NCBI GenBank assembly: GCA_016794945.1
Contig: JAEUIX010000026.1
Span: 1-6,452, forward strand
DNA: 6,452 bases
Direction: 5' to 3'
DNA from: Phycisphaerae bacterium
GTDB lineage: Bacteria; Planctomycetota; Phycisphaerae; Phycisphaerales; UBA1924
Below the pieces are notes generated by a model that had not been told where the DNA came from, ran no database searches, and saw only the letters and a list, made by a program, of their open reading frames with translations. The position numbers and the translations under genes are program-made. This document shows, in pieces, positions 1-5,718 of the stretch (within the stretch, counting starts at the first letter, position 1; the number at the start of each line of letters is the position of its first letter).

Positions 1-342
1 GGGCACGCCGAAACCGTGAAAGTCACGTTCGACCCCGCGCGGATCTCCTACGACCAACTTCTGGCCGCGTTCTTCAAGTTCCACGACCCCACCCAGCTCA
101 ACCGCCAGGGCCCGGACATCGGCGACCAGTACCGCTCGGCCATCTTCACCGACAACGAGGAACAGGCCAAGGCCGCCCGCGCCTTCATCGAACGCCAGCA
201 GGCCTCCGAGCGCTTCAAGAACCGCCGCATCGTCACGCAGATCGTCCCGGCATCCCAGGCCGGTGCGTTCTGGATGGCCGAGGAGTACCACCAGGACTAC
301 CACCTCAAGAACGGCGGCCACTGCCCCCTGCCCAACGACTGA
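1..342 (+). CDS. msrA: Peptide-methionine (S)-S-oxide reductase MsrA, 5'-truncated by window edge
   Basis: MsrA reduces the S-epimer of methionine sulfoxide in proteins back to methionine, normally recharged by thioredoxin. The reading frame is open from base 1 and gives 113 residues to a TGA stop. Visible family signatures are GHAE at residues 1-4, the FDP segment (about residues 10-12), [10 protein letters not shown] with a following QYRSAIF, and AEEYHQDY near the end. The N-terminal GCFW motif with the catalytic cysteine must lie upstream of the window. A GTG at base 16 is only an internal valine codon, because GHAE before it belongs to the family core. The C-terminus is short and ends in a GGHCPLP-type tail. 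Its Cys108 (of the visible part) is the only cysteine seen and would be the candidate resolving cysteine. The next gene follows after 38 bases. The family call is very secure from the conserved motifs. Confidence 0.96.
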   Translation, partial: GHAETVKVTFDPARISYDQLLAAFFKFHDPTQLNRQGPDIGDQYRSAIFTDNEEQAKAARAFIERQQASERFKNRRIVTQIVPASQAGAFWMAEEYHQDYHLKNGGHCPLPND

Positions 343-369
343 CCAAAGCGAACCCCGCGGCCGGGCCAC

Positions 370-375
370 TACGCT
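370..375 (+). promoter_or_regulatory. Putative -10 element (TACGCT) of a leaderless promoter for the gdx/sugE gene
   Basis: TACGCT fits the TANNNT form of a sigma-70-type -10 box and ends 5 bases before the ATG at 381. Transcription would then begin at or within a base or two of the start codon. There is no Shine-Dalgarno sequence in the 38-base gap. I found no recognisable -35 box at 16-18 bases spacing, so support comes mainly from the same arrangement recurring at two other starts in the window. Confidence 0.4.
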
Positions 376-380
376 TGGCC

Positions 381-725
381 ATGCTGCCATGGATCCTGCT
401 GCTGGTCGCCGGGCTGCTCGAAGCCGTCTGGGCCATCGGACTCAAGCACACCGACGGCTTCAGCCGTCTGTGGCCGAGCGTCGGCACCATCGCCGCCATG
501 CTCGTGTCGTTCATCCTGCTGGCCCGCGCCATGCAGTCCCTGCCGCTGGGCCTGGCGTACACCGTCTGGGTCGGCATCGGCGCCGTCGGCGCGATCGTCG
601 GAGGGGCGTGGTTCTTCGGCGAGCGGCTCACGCCCGCGCAGTTCGCCTGCATCGTGCTGATCGGCGTCGGCATCGTCGGCCTCAAGGCCACGCAGGGCGG
701 GGGGGCCGGGGTGGCCGCCGCCTGA
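381..725 (+). CDS. sugE: SMR-family guanidinium exporter (Gdx/SugE type)
   Basis: This is a 114-residue inner-membrane protein of the small multidrug resistance family, the usual length. It has four hydrophobic helices at roughly residues 4-22, 32-50, 58-79 and 85-102. Glu14 in helix 1 matches the essential proton/substrate-coupling glutamate. Trp17, Ser43, Tyr60 and Trp63 sit where guanidinium exporters (E. coli SugE, the characterised Gdx proteins) have their binding-site residues, offset by one. The GLKHTDGFSRLWPS segment also resembles SugE rather than EmrE. Gdx proteins are dual-topology homodimers exchanging guanidinium for protons, and a single gene as here fits that. The ATG at 381 gives the SugE-like N-terminus; a TTG two codons earlier is possible but overlaps the -10-like box. 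The tail after residue 102 is a Gly/Ala-rich extension encoded by a G-rich tract. No guanidine riboswitch precedes it in the window. Confidence 0.9.
   Translation: MLPWILLLVAGLLEAVWAIGLKHTDGFSRLWPSVGTIAAMLVSFILLARAMQSLPLGLAYTVWVGIGAVGAIVGGAWFFGERLTPAQFACIVLIGVGIVGLKATQGGGAGVAAA
695..711 (+). other. G-rich tract with four G-runs at the 3' end of sugE (G-quadruplex-capable)
   Basis: The coding strand reads three G, C, seven G, CC, four G. This can be parsed as four runs of at least three G with loops of 1, 1 and 2 bases, the standard G-quadruplex pattern. It encodes the QGGGAG part of the C-terminal extension. The seven-G run at 699-705 is also a plausible slippage site. No function is shown. 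Confidence 0.45.
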
Positions 726-750
726 CCCGTGCGCCGACGTCGCCCATAAT
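722..750 (+). promoter_or_regulatory. Putative sigma-70-type promoter, leaderless, for the 757 gene
   Basis: CTGACC at 722-727 (four of six matches to TTGACA) is followed after 17 bases by CATAAT at 745-750 (five of six matches to TATAAT). This is the best -35/-10 pair in the window. The -10 box ends 6 bases before the ATG at 757, so the transcript would start at the start codon itself. The -35 box overlaps the stop codon of sugE. No Shine-Dalgarno sequence is present before the ATG. Confidence 0.6.
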
Positions 751-756
751 CACCCC

Positions 757-1290
757 ATGCCGCAGCATGCCCCGCCGGGAACGCTCCTGATCAACGGCGA
801 TCACCCGCTGGGCCCGCAGACCGGCGACGACGACCTGGCCGACCTGGCTCGCCGATTCGGCGGCGCGATTCGCATCGGCCCCGGCGGCTCGACCGTTACG
901 TTCGATGCGATCGGCGTCGCGCCGGGGCCCGACCGCTTCCACGTGACCGTCCACAGCGAGCAGGGCCGGGTGCACGCCGTCGACCTGGTGCTCCGCTCTG
1001 CCGACGACGGCTCTGGCTGGAAGGACTGGACCCTCGAAAAAGAACTCGCCCGCAAAGCCCGACACGAGGCCTGGGCGCGACTGGCCTTCGGCCTGCCCCT
1101 GGAACCTCTGCCTCTGACCTACGACGAGCAGAAGCCCCCGGTGCTCCCCTTCGAGATCACTGCGGAGCACCCGCGCACAACCGCGTACCCCTGGGGCGAA
1201 GTAGGCTCCTATTACGATTCCAAGGCGGGATTCTCGTTCCTGCGCATCCGCTACGCCCGGATGCGGGACGTGACGCCCGGCCTGGCCTAG
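757..1290 (+). CDS. Uncharacterised 177-residue protein, probably cytoplasmic
   Basis: I do not recognise this protein. The frame is convincing: G/C-ending codons throughout, a good promoter placed exactly at the ATG, and a compact fit between neighbours. There is no signal peptide, membrane helix or cysteine, so a soluble cytoplasmic protein is likely. Residues 40-90 alternate hydrophobic and polar residues in a way that suggests beta strands. A charged, probably helical stretch follows around residues 88-108 (DWTLEKELARKARHEAW). Near the C-terminus lies an aromatic/glycine segment, about residues 143-165, with PWGEVGSYYDSKAGFSFLRIRY; by its composition this is the part most likely to be conserved. 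It starts 31 bases after sugE but probably has its own promoter, so joint function with the exporter is not implied. No catalytic motif can be named. Confidence 0.8.
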   Translation: MPQHAPPGTLLINGDHPLGPQTGDDDLADLARRFGGAIRIGPGGSTVTFDAIGVAPGPDRFHVTVHSEQGRVHAVDLVLRSADDGSGWKDWTLEKELARKARHEAWARLAFGLPLEPLPLTYDEQKPPVLPFEITAEHPRTTAYPWGEVGSYYDSKAGFSFLRIRYARMRDVTPGLA

Positions 1291-1331
1291 CCCCGTGCAT
1301 CGAGAGTGCCGGCCCCATCAACGCGGCGCGG

Positions 1332-1337
1332 TAGGAT
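1332..1337 (+). promoter_or_regulatory. Putative -10 element (TAGGAT) for the membrane protein-lipoprotein operon
   Basis: TAGGAT matches four of six bases of TATAAT, including the key TA and final T. It would place transcription start near 1344, leaving a leader of about 40 bases before the ATG at 1384. No clear -35 box is visible at 16-18 bases spacing. The 93-base gap after the previous stop makes an independent promoter here likely, though the exact site is a guess. Confidence 0.35.
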
Positions 1338-1347
1338 GCCCGAACGA

Positions 1348-1363
1348 TCGGCACGCGTGCCGA
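1348..1363 (+). promoter_or_regulatory. 16-base perfect palindrome, candidate operator or leader hairpin
   Basis: TCGGCACGCGTGCCGA equals its own reverse complement over all 16 bases. It lies 10 bases after the putative -10 box and 20 bases before the ATG at 1384. That is about +5 to +20 relative to the predicted transcription start, a classic place for a repressor dimer to bind. In RNA it could instead fold into a 6-base-pair stem with a CGCG loop just ahead of the ribosome binding site. No regulator can be named. Confidence 0.5.
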
Positions 1364-1383
1364 CAAGCCAACCGGGGCGGACC

Positions 1384-2997
1384 ATGACCATCGGCTTCTT
1401 CTTCCTGTGCCTGGGCGTGCTCGCGGCGGGCGTGCTGCTCATGGCGCTGGCGTGGCGCGGCCGGCGCATCAACGACCATCCCACCTGCGCGTGGTGCAAC
1501 TTCGATCTCGACGGCGTCCTGCCCGCCGGCGTCACGTGCCCGGAGTGCGGCGCGGGGCTCAAGCGGCCGAAGTCCGTCCGCAACGGGGCACGCCGGAAAA
1601 TGCCCGTGCTCGGTCTGCTGGCCGCGATCCTGATCCTGATGCCCGCGGCGACGCTCGGGCTGGCGTTCTTCGCGGCGGTCACGGGGGCGAACCTCCACAA
1701 ACACCTTCCGGTAGGGGTGCTGCTGTGGCAATCGCGGTTCGCCGACCGGCCGACGGGTCGCGCGATCGCCGACGAACTGCACGACCGGCTGACCAACAAG
1801 CTCCTCGACAAGGCCCAGACCGCCCAGGTGCTGGCGCACGTGCTTGACCTGCAGGCCGATTCCAACCGCCGGTGGGACGACGCGTGGGCGGAACTGATCG
1901 ACCGCGTGCGGCTCAACGGCGAGTTTGATGAAGCGTCGGAGCGGCGCTACTTCCGCCAGGCGGTCGCGTTCAGTGCGACGACTCGGGCGAGCGTCCGTGC
2001 GGGCGATCCCTTGCCCGTGCGGCTCACGATCGCCGAGCCGCGCCTGAGCCCCAGCGACACGCTCATGCTCAACGTCTGGCTGCCCAAGGGTTCGCTCGGC
2101 GACAAGCCCGTCAACCGCGAGGGCCGCCAGGGCATGCTGCCGCTGCTGCGGGGCGTGGCCCCGCAGAACGACCTGCTCGGAACGCTCTACCTCGTAGCGG
2201 CCCGGCCGGGCTCGACGTTCTGGGGCGGCGATCGCGAGCTCGAGGTCACCTTGCGCTGCCCGAGCACCGTCGCGCCCGGGCGGCACACGCTGGCGCTCGA
2301 CGTGGTGTGGAAGGCCCAGCAGCAGAACGGACCGATGGATGTCATGGTCGGCTTCCGCACGCCCGGCCCCGATGATCCCAAGGCCGATCGCGTGCGGCTG
2401 GAGGTCCCTGTCGAGGTGCTGCCGCCCGACCGTGACTCCGTCGTTGCGATCGAACCCGGCCCCGCCGACATGGATGCGCTCGCGCGGATGCTGCAGCCGC
2501 AACCGGCCGGGCTCGTGCTCAGCGAGTTCCCGGCAGGGCGCGACCTCCCCGCCGGCGCAACTCCACGGCGACAGCTGGCGCTCACGATTCTGGTGGACGA
2601 TCCGCCCGTCGGCTTCGCCTTCGACGTGTACGCGGCGCAGGGCGAGCGACAGTGGCGGCTGGGAGCCATCTCCTCCAGCCGGCTGATCCTGCCCGACGAC
2701 CGCACCTCCTCGGCCGGTGTCTACGCATGGTCGGGCGGCGCTTCCGGCAATTCCAAGCGCCGGGTGATGCTCGGCGACGTGCGTGGCTCCGCCGGCGATA
2801 CCTTCGACCTGGTGTTCAAGCCCAGCGCGATCGCGGCACGTCGGACGCTCGATCTGAGGGCTTACAGCGCGCGGGAAGTCGTCATCCGAGGCGTGAAAGC
2901 CCTTCGCCGATCCGGCACAACCGGGCTGCCCGACGGCGACGACGTCGAGCCCGGCGAACCTGAGCCCACCGAACCGCCTGCGGGGGTGGAACCGTGA
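1384..2997 (+). CDS. Membrane protein with N-terminal zinc ribbon and large extracytoplasmic domain, function unknown
   Basis: This is a 537-residue protein. Residues 3-23 form a first hydrophobic helix, followed by WRGRR (positive, so probably cytoplasmic). Next comes a four-cysteine zinc ribbon with Cys35/Cys38 (CAWC) and Cys52/Cys55 (CPEC). A second helix lies at about 75-99. By the positive-inside rule the ribbon would be cytoplasmic and residues 100-537 outside. That large part looks helical at about 110-200, then beta-rich with Ig-like character around 215-500, and ends in an acidic proline-rich tail (about 514-537). I recognise no enzyme motif. I chose the ATG at 1384 because hydrophobic residues follow at once and GGGGCGG lies 3 bases upstream. 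The longer frame from GTG 1306 (26 extra residues) would run through the putative -10 box and palindrome. Its stop overlaps the next start, so the two are translationally coupled and probably work together. Confidence 0.82.
   Translation: MTIGFFFLCLGVLAAGVLLMALAWRGRRINDHPTCAWCNFDLDGVLPAGVTCPECGAGLKRPKSVRNGARRKMPVLGLLAAILILMPAATLGLAFFAAVTGANLHKHLPVGVLLWQSRFADRPTGRAIADELHDRLTNKLLDKAQTAQVLAHVLDLQADSNRRWDDAWAELIDRVRLNGEFDEASERRYFRQAVAFSATTRASVRAGDPLPVRLTIAEPRLSPSDTLMLNVWLPKGSLGDKPVNREGRQGMLPLLRGVAPQNDLLGTLYLVAARPGSTFWGGDRELEVTLRCPSTVAPGRHTLALDVVWKAQQQNGPMDVMVGFRTPGPDDPKADRVRLEVPVEVLPPDRDSVVAIEPGPADMDALARMLQPQPAGLVLSEFPAGRDLPAGATPRRQLALTILVDDPPVGFAFDVYAAQGERQWRLGAISSSRLILPDDRTSSAGVYAWSGGASGNSKRRVMLGDVRGSAGDTFDLVFKPSAIAARRTLDLRAYSAREVVIRGVKALRRSGTTGLPDGDDVEPGEPEPTEPPAGVEP
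2984..2990 (+). promoter_or_regulatory. Ribosome binding site for the 2994 lipoprotein gene
   Basis: The purine-rich GGGTGGA lies 3 bases before the GTG at 2994, inside the last codons of the upstream gene. Together with the GTGA stop/start overlap it supports GTG 2994 as the true start, which is also the one that gives a proper lipoprotein signal peptide. Confidence 0.6.
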
Positions 2998-3596
2998 CTC
3001 CGATCCGTGGACTCGCCGCCGCGTCCGCCGCGACGGTCGCACTGCTGTCCGCCTGCGCGCACGACCCGCTGCCACCCGGCGCGGCGATCTCGCTCGACGC
3101 TGTTCCGTTCGCTTGGGGAACCGGCGGCACCTTCCACGCGACAATCTCGCTGACACCCGACGACCGCGCCGCGATCCGCGCCGCGTTCACGCCGCCGCCG
3201 GCCGACGGCGCGGGCGAACGTGGCGCCATCGCCGGCGCGGTGCACCGCATGCAACTGGCCGCCTGCCGCCAGACGCCGGTTCGGCACGCGCTGGGCTACA
3301 GCGAGGTCGATTCCGACGGCCAGGGCCGCATGGACTGCGTGGACTGCTCGACGGCGACGACGGTGTTCCTGCGCGTGCTCGACCAGCAGGGTCTGCTGCG
3401 TCGGCACGAGGTGATGGAGCCCCTGTGGCGGTACGCCGGCGGCGTGGTGCCGGTGCACCGCTCGGCGGTGATCCGCGATCGCGCGACCGGCGAACGGTTC
3501 GCCGTGGACCCGTGGCTCGGGCCCTACAGCGAGCCGCCGCGGATCATCCCGCTGGAGCGATGGAAGAACTTCGACGACGGCCCGCCCGGCGGCTGA
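2994..3596 (+). CDS. Putative lipoprotein with possible Cys/His/Asp (transglutaminase-like) triad
   Basis: This is a 200-residue predicted lipoprotein. The signal peptide has one arginine, a hydrophobic stretch, and a lipobox LSAC ending at Cys21; Ala at +2 does not suggest inner-membrane retention. The C-terminal half carries GRMDCVDCSTATTVFLRVL (Cys115, Cys118), then VPVHRSAVI (His155), then GERFAVDPW (Asp172). A Cys at a helix start followed by His and Asp on strands is the order seen in transglutaminase/papain-like folds, so a cysteine hydrolase or acyl-transfer role is possible but unproven. From memory, the segments resemble uncharacterised proteobacterial proteins that carry CVDES-type and AVDSW-type motifs; this was not checked. 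It overlaps the zinc-ribbon membrane protein gene by four bases (GTGA), so the pair is probably co-expressed and may act in the envelope. It is convergent with cls, 16 bases away. Confidence 0.8.
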   Translation: MTPIRGLAAASAATVALLSACAHDPLPPGAAISLDAVPFAWGTGGTFHATISLTPDDRAAIRAAFTPPPADGAGERGAIAGAVHRMQLAACRQTPVRHALGYSEVDSDGQGRMDCVDCSTATTVFLRVLDQQGLLRRHEVMEPLWRYAGGVVPVHRSAVIRDRATGERFAVDPWLGPYSEPPRIIPLERWKNFDDGPPGG

Positions 3597-3612
3597 TCTT
3601 CGCGGCCGCGGT

Positions 3613-5043
3613 TCACAGCACCGGCTCGAGCAGGCGTGCGAGGCGCGCCGACAGGCGGAACGGCCACGAGCGGGCCGTAAACTCCTCGGCGCTCACCTCG
3701 CGGCAGTGGGCCAGGTCGGCGTTGAGCATCTCCTCGACGCGCGACGCGAACCGGCGATCGCAGACGATCACGCTCTGCTCGAAATTCAGTCGCATGGAGC
3801 GGTTGTCGATGTTCACCGTTCCCACGTTCGCCAGGTCGTCGTCGATGAGCCACACCTTCTGGTGCATGAACCCCTCGGTGTAGCGGAAGACCCGGACGCC
3901 CGCCGACGTGCACGCCGGCAGGTAGGTGAACGACGCCAGCCAGGCCGGCAGCGTGTCGGGCTTGCCGGGGAGGATCAGCCGCACGTCAACACCGCGGAAC
4001 GCAGCCGAGCGGAGCGCCTCGAGCGTCGGAGGGTCGGGCACGAAGTAGGGCGTGGCGATCCACAGGCGCGATCGAGCGCTGTTGATCAGGTGCAGCAGCA
4101 CCGGCGGGAGCGCCTCGGGTTCGTCGGCGGGGCCCGAGGGGAGCGTCAGAACGCCGTCCAATCCGTCGGGATGGACCGGCGGCGCCCACGGCAGGTTGGG
4201 CAGGCCGCCGGCCGCCCAGTACCAGTCCGCGGCGAAGGCCCGCTGCAGGTCCATGACCGCCGGCCCGCTGATGCGCAGGTGCGTGTCGCGCCACGGGCTC
4301 AACGCGGGGTCCAGGCCCAGGTACTCGCGCCCGACGTTGATGCCCCCGACAAACCCGACCTTGCCGTCGACGATCACCGCCTTGCGGTGGTTGCGGAAGT
4401 TAATCTGGATCCGCAGGCGCGGCGCACGCGCCGTGCGGAACGCGTGAACGTCTGCCCCGGCCTCGCGCAGGCGCGCCGCGTAGCGGCTGCCCAGGCCGAA
4501 CGAGCCCAGGTGGTCGTACAGCACCATCACCCGCACCCCCTTGCGCAGGCGCGCCACCAGCAGGTCCGCCAGCTGGTGCCCCACTTCGTCGTCCCGCAGG
4601 ATGTAGTACTGCACCAGCACGTCGCGCTCGGCCGACCGCACGGCCTCGAAGATCGCGTCGAACGTGGCGCGCCCGTCGATCAGGAGGTCGGCCGTGTTGC
4701 CCCGCGTGAAGACGTGCCCGCTGATCCGCTCGATCACTGCTTGGTCGGCCGCACGCTGCGGAGGCAGCGTCGCCCGGACCGCCAGCAGCGCATCGTGGAC
4801 CGTCACCGTGTGGCCCCGGTGGCGCGACACCGTCAGCCGCAGCCGCCGCCGGTAGCCCTCGAACCGGTCGTAGCCGAACACCCAGTAGAACGGCAGCGCC
4901 ACGTAGGGGATGAAGATCAGCGACAGCGCCCAGGCGATCGCCCCCTGGCTGGTGCGGGTCCGCATCACCGCGGCGACGGCCGAGAGCGCGCCCAGCACGT
5001 GGCAGATCGGTACGGCCCAGGCGATGAACGTGCCGAAACTCAC
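3613..5043 (-). CDS. cls: Cardiolipin synthase, phospholipase D superfamily
   Basis: Bacterial Cls enzymes of this type join two phosphatidylglycerols into cardiolipin plus glycerol at the inner membrane. The 476-residue length and architecture match E. coli ClsA. Two N-terminal membrane helices (about 5-27 and 34-56) come first, then two PLD catalytic HxKx4D motifs at His219/Lys221/Asp226 and His394/Lys396/Asp401. Each motif is followed by its glycine-asparagine segment (GGIN, GTVNIDNRS). The ATPYFVPD segment (about 330-337) and the C-terminal SARLARLLEPVL end are also family-like. All catalytic residues are present. The start is GTG at 5043, preceded at 5 bases by AAAGGGG, a fair Shine-Dalgarno sequence. 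Relatives include other PLD transferases, but membrane helices plus paired HKD motifs favour Cls. It is divergent from the 5101 lipoprotein gene and convergent with the 2994 one. Confidence 0.93.
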   Translation of the reverse strand: MSFGTFIAWAVPICHVLGALSAVAAVMRTRTSQGAIAWALSLIFIPYVALPFYWVFGYDRFEGYRRRLRLTVSRHRGHTVTVHDALLAVRATLPPQRAADQAVIERISGHVFTRGNTADLLIDGRATFDAIFEAVRSAERDVLVQYYILRDDEVGHQLADLLVARLRKGVRVMVLYDHLGSFGLGSRYAARLREAGADVHAFRTARAPRLRIQINFRNHRKAVIVDGKVGFVGGINVGREYLGLDPALSPWRDTHLRISGPAVMDLQRAFAADWYWAAGGLPNLPWAPPVHPDGLDGVLTLPSGPADEPEALPPVLLHLINSARSRLWIATPYFVPDPPTLEALRSAAFRGVDVRLILPGKPDTLPAWLASFTYLPACTSAGVRVFRYTEGFMHQKVWLIDDDLANVGTVNIDNRSMRLNFEQSVIVCDRRFASRVEEMLNADLAHCREVSAEEFTARSWPFRLSARLARLLEPVL

Positions 5044-5048
5044 GCGAA

Positions 5049-5067
5049 CCCCTTTGCGTCGAGCGTA
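5049..5067 (-). promoter_or_regulatory. Putative cls promoter -10 and ribosome binding site
   Basis: On the minus strand TACGCT occupies 5067-5062, identical to the hexamer before sugE. Transcription would start near 5055, giving a leader of about 12 bases that contains AAAGGGG (5055-5049), 5 bases before the GTG. No good -35 box is visible. The ribosome site is the firmer of the two and supports the GTG start. Confidence 0.45.
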
Positions 5068-5088
5068 CCCGAATCGAGCCCGGGCCGG

Positions 5089-5094
5089 TACCCT
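5089..5094 (+). promoter_or_regulatory. Putative -10 element (TACCCT) of a leaderless promoter for the 5101 gene
   Basis: TACCCT ends 6 bases before the ATG at 5101, so transcription would begin at the start codon. No Shine-Dalgarno sequence is present. A -35 box is not recognisable. It faces the cls promoter: the two -10 boxes are 21 bases apart on opposite strands within a 57-base gap, so their polymerase footprints would overlap. Confidence 0.45.
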
Positions 5095-5100
5095 GTCGCC

Positions 5101-5718
5101 ATGCGCACCGGAGCCTGGTCATGGTTGCTGACGCTCGCGGCGTGCCTCGGCGCGCTCGGCGGGTGCTACGGCCCGCCGCCGGCGCTCGGCCCCCACGATC
5201 CGCCGCAACTGACCGCCATCCAGGACGCGTTCTCCGCCGCGGTCCGGCGCGCCCGCGCCGCCGATGATGCGTCCTGGCGCTCCGGCTGGCACGGCAACAT
5301 GATGGTCAACGTCGTCGGCGGGCCCAACCGCGGTCTGTGCTGGCAGTGGCAGCAGATGGTCTACGAGGGCGTCGTCGAGACCGTCGGCAGGCTCGGGTGG
5401 GACGCCACCGGGGTCGCGCTCGACGCCGGCACCGCCAACGAGCATCACGCCGTGCTCGTCTGGGACCCCAAGCGGCTGGAACGCTCCAAGCTCCTGACCA
5501 CGCCCCGACCGCGGCCGGTGTGGGTGCTCGACGGCTGGCGACGCGGCGAGCCGGACCTGTGGCCGCTGGACGCGTGGATCGACTCGACCGTGCCCTTCCC
5601 GTCGCGGATCGAACTCGAAAAGCTCTGGGTCCGATCCCGCCCTGCGCCGGTGAGCCCGCTGGCCGATGGACCCGCCGAACCATCCGCAGGGTCGGCGGCC
5701 CCGCTCACGCCCCGCTGA
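5101..5718 (+). CDS. Putative lipoprotein with possible Cys/His/Asp residue set, function unknown
   Basis: This is a 205-residue predicted lipoprotein: Arg2, a hydrophobic stretch, and a lipobox LGGC ending at Cys22, then a Pro-rich linker. The core has GLCWQWQQMVYEGV (Cys80 at the start of a likely helix), ANEHHAVLVWDP (His115/His116) and VWVLDGWRRGEPDLWPLDAW (Asp144). That order and spacing would suit a papain- or transglutaminase-like hydrolase fold, but I do not recognise the family and the activity is inferred. The last 25 residues or so are low-complexity Ala/Pro and probably disordered. The ATG at 5101 is chosen because it yields a clean signal peptide and sits right after the TACCCT box. 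The same frame stays open far upstream (to 3706), but only as an antisense shadow of cls. The 3' end overlaps the convergent gene by 14 bases. Confidence 0.82.
   Translation: MRTGAWSWLLTLAACLGALGGCYGPPPALGPHDPPQLTAIQDAFSAAVRRARAADDASWRSGWHGNMMVNVVGGPNRGLCWQWQQMVYEGVVETVGRLGWDATGVALDAGTANEHHAVLVWDPKRLERSKLLTTPRPRPVWVLDGWRRGEPDLWPLDAWIDSTVPFPSRIELEKLWVRSRPAPVSPLADGPAEPSAGSAAPLTPR
5705..5718. other. 14-base tail-to-tail overlap of two convergent genes
   Basis: The minus-strand gene stops at 5705-5707 and the plus-strand lipoprotein gene stops at 5716-5718, so their last codons share 14 base pairs. No terminator hairpin can fit between them. Transcripts from either side must run into the other gene or end by a factor-dependent route inside it. 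Confidence 0.85.

Noticed and set aside
364..380. Small hairpin GGCCA-7 base loop-TGGCC before sugE, considered as a mini-ykkC (guanidine-II) element
   Set aside because: There is only one hairpin and its loop lacks the ACGR tetraloop needed; two such hairpins are expected.
263..790. Plus-strand open frame overlapping msrA and the exporter gene
   Set aside because: It is out of frame with both recognised genes, very Arg-rich and without motifs, so it is a shadow frame.
1306..1383. N-terminal extension of the membrane protein from GTG 1306 or ATG 1336
   Set aside because: It would translate the putative -10 box and palindrome and bury the N-terminal membrane helix behind a polar, Arg-rich stretch. 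ATG 1384 has a purine-rich ribosome site.
1318..3156. 612-codon open frame on the minus strand opposite the zinc-ribbon membrane protein gene
   Set aside because: It is antisense to a gene with membrane helices, zinc ribbon and operon coupling; its protein is Arg/Gly/Ala/Pro-rich without motifs. Long antisense frames are expected at this GC content.
3597..3612. CGCGGCCGCG palindrome in the gap between the convergent lipoprotein and cls genes, considered as a two-way terminator
   Set aside because: It has no loop and no T-run on either side, and only a weak 5-base-pair alternative stem can be drawn. A perfect 10-mer of this composition is common at high GC.
3706..5100. Plus-strand open frame running opposite cls and into the 5101 lipoprotein frame
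   Set aside because: The part before 5101 is antisense to a clear cardiolipin synthase and has shadow-like composition. The lipoprotein signal peptide begins exactly at ATG 5101.
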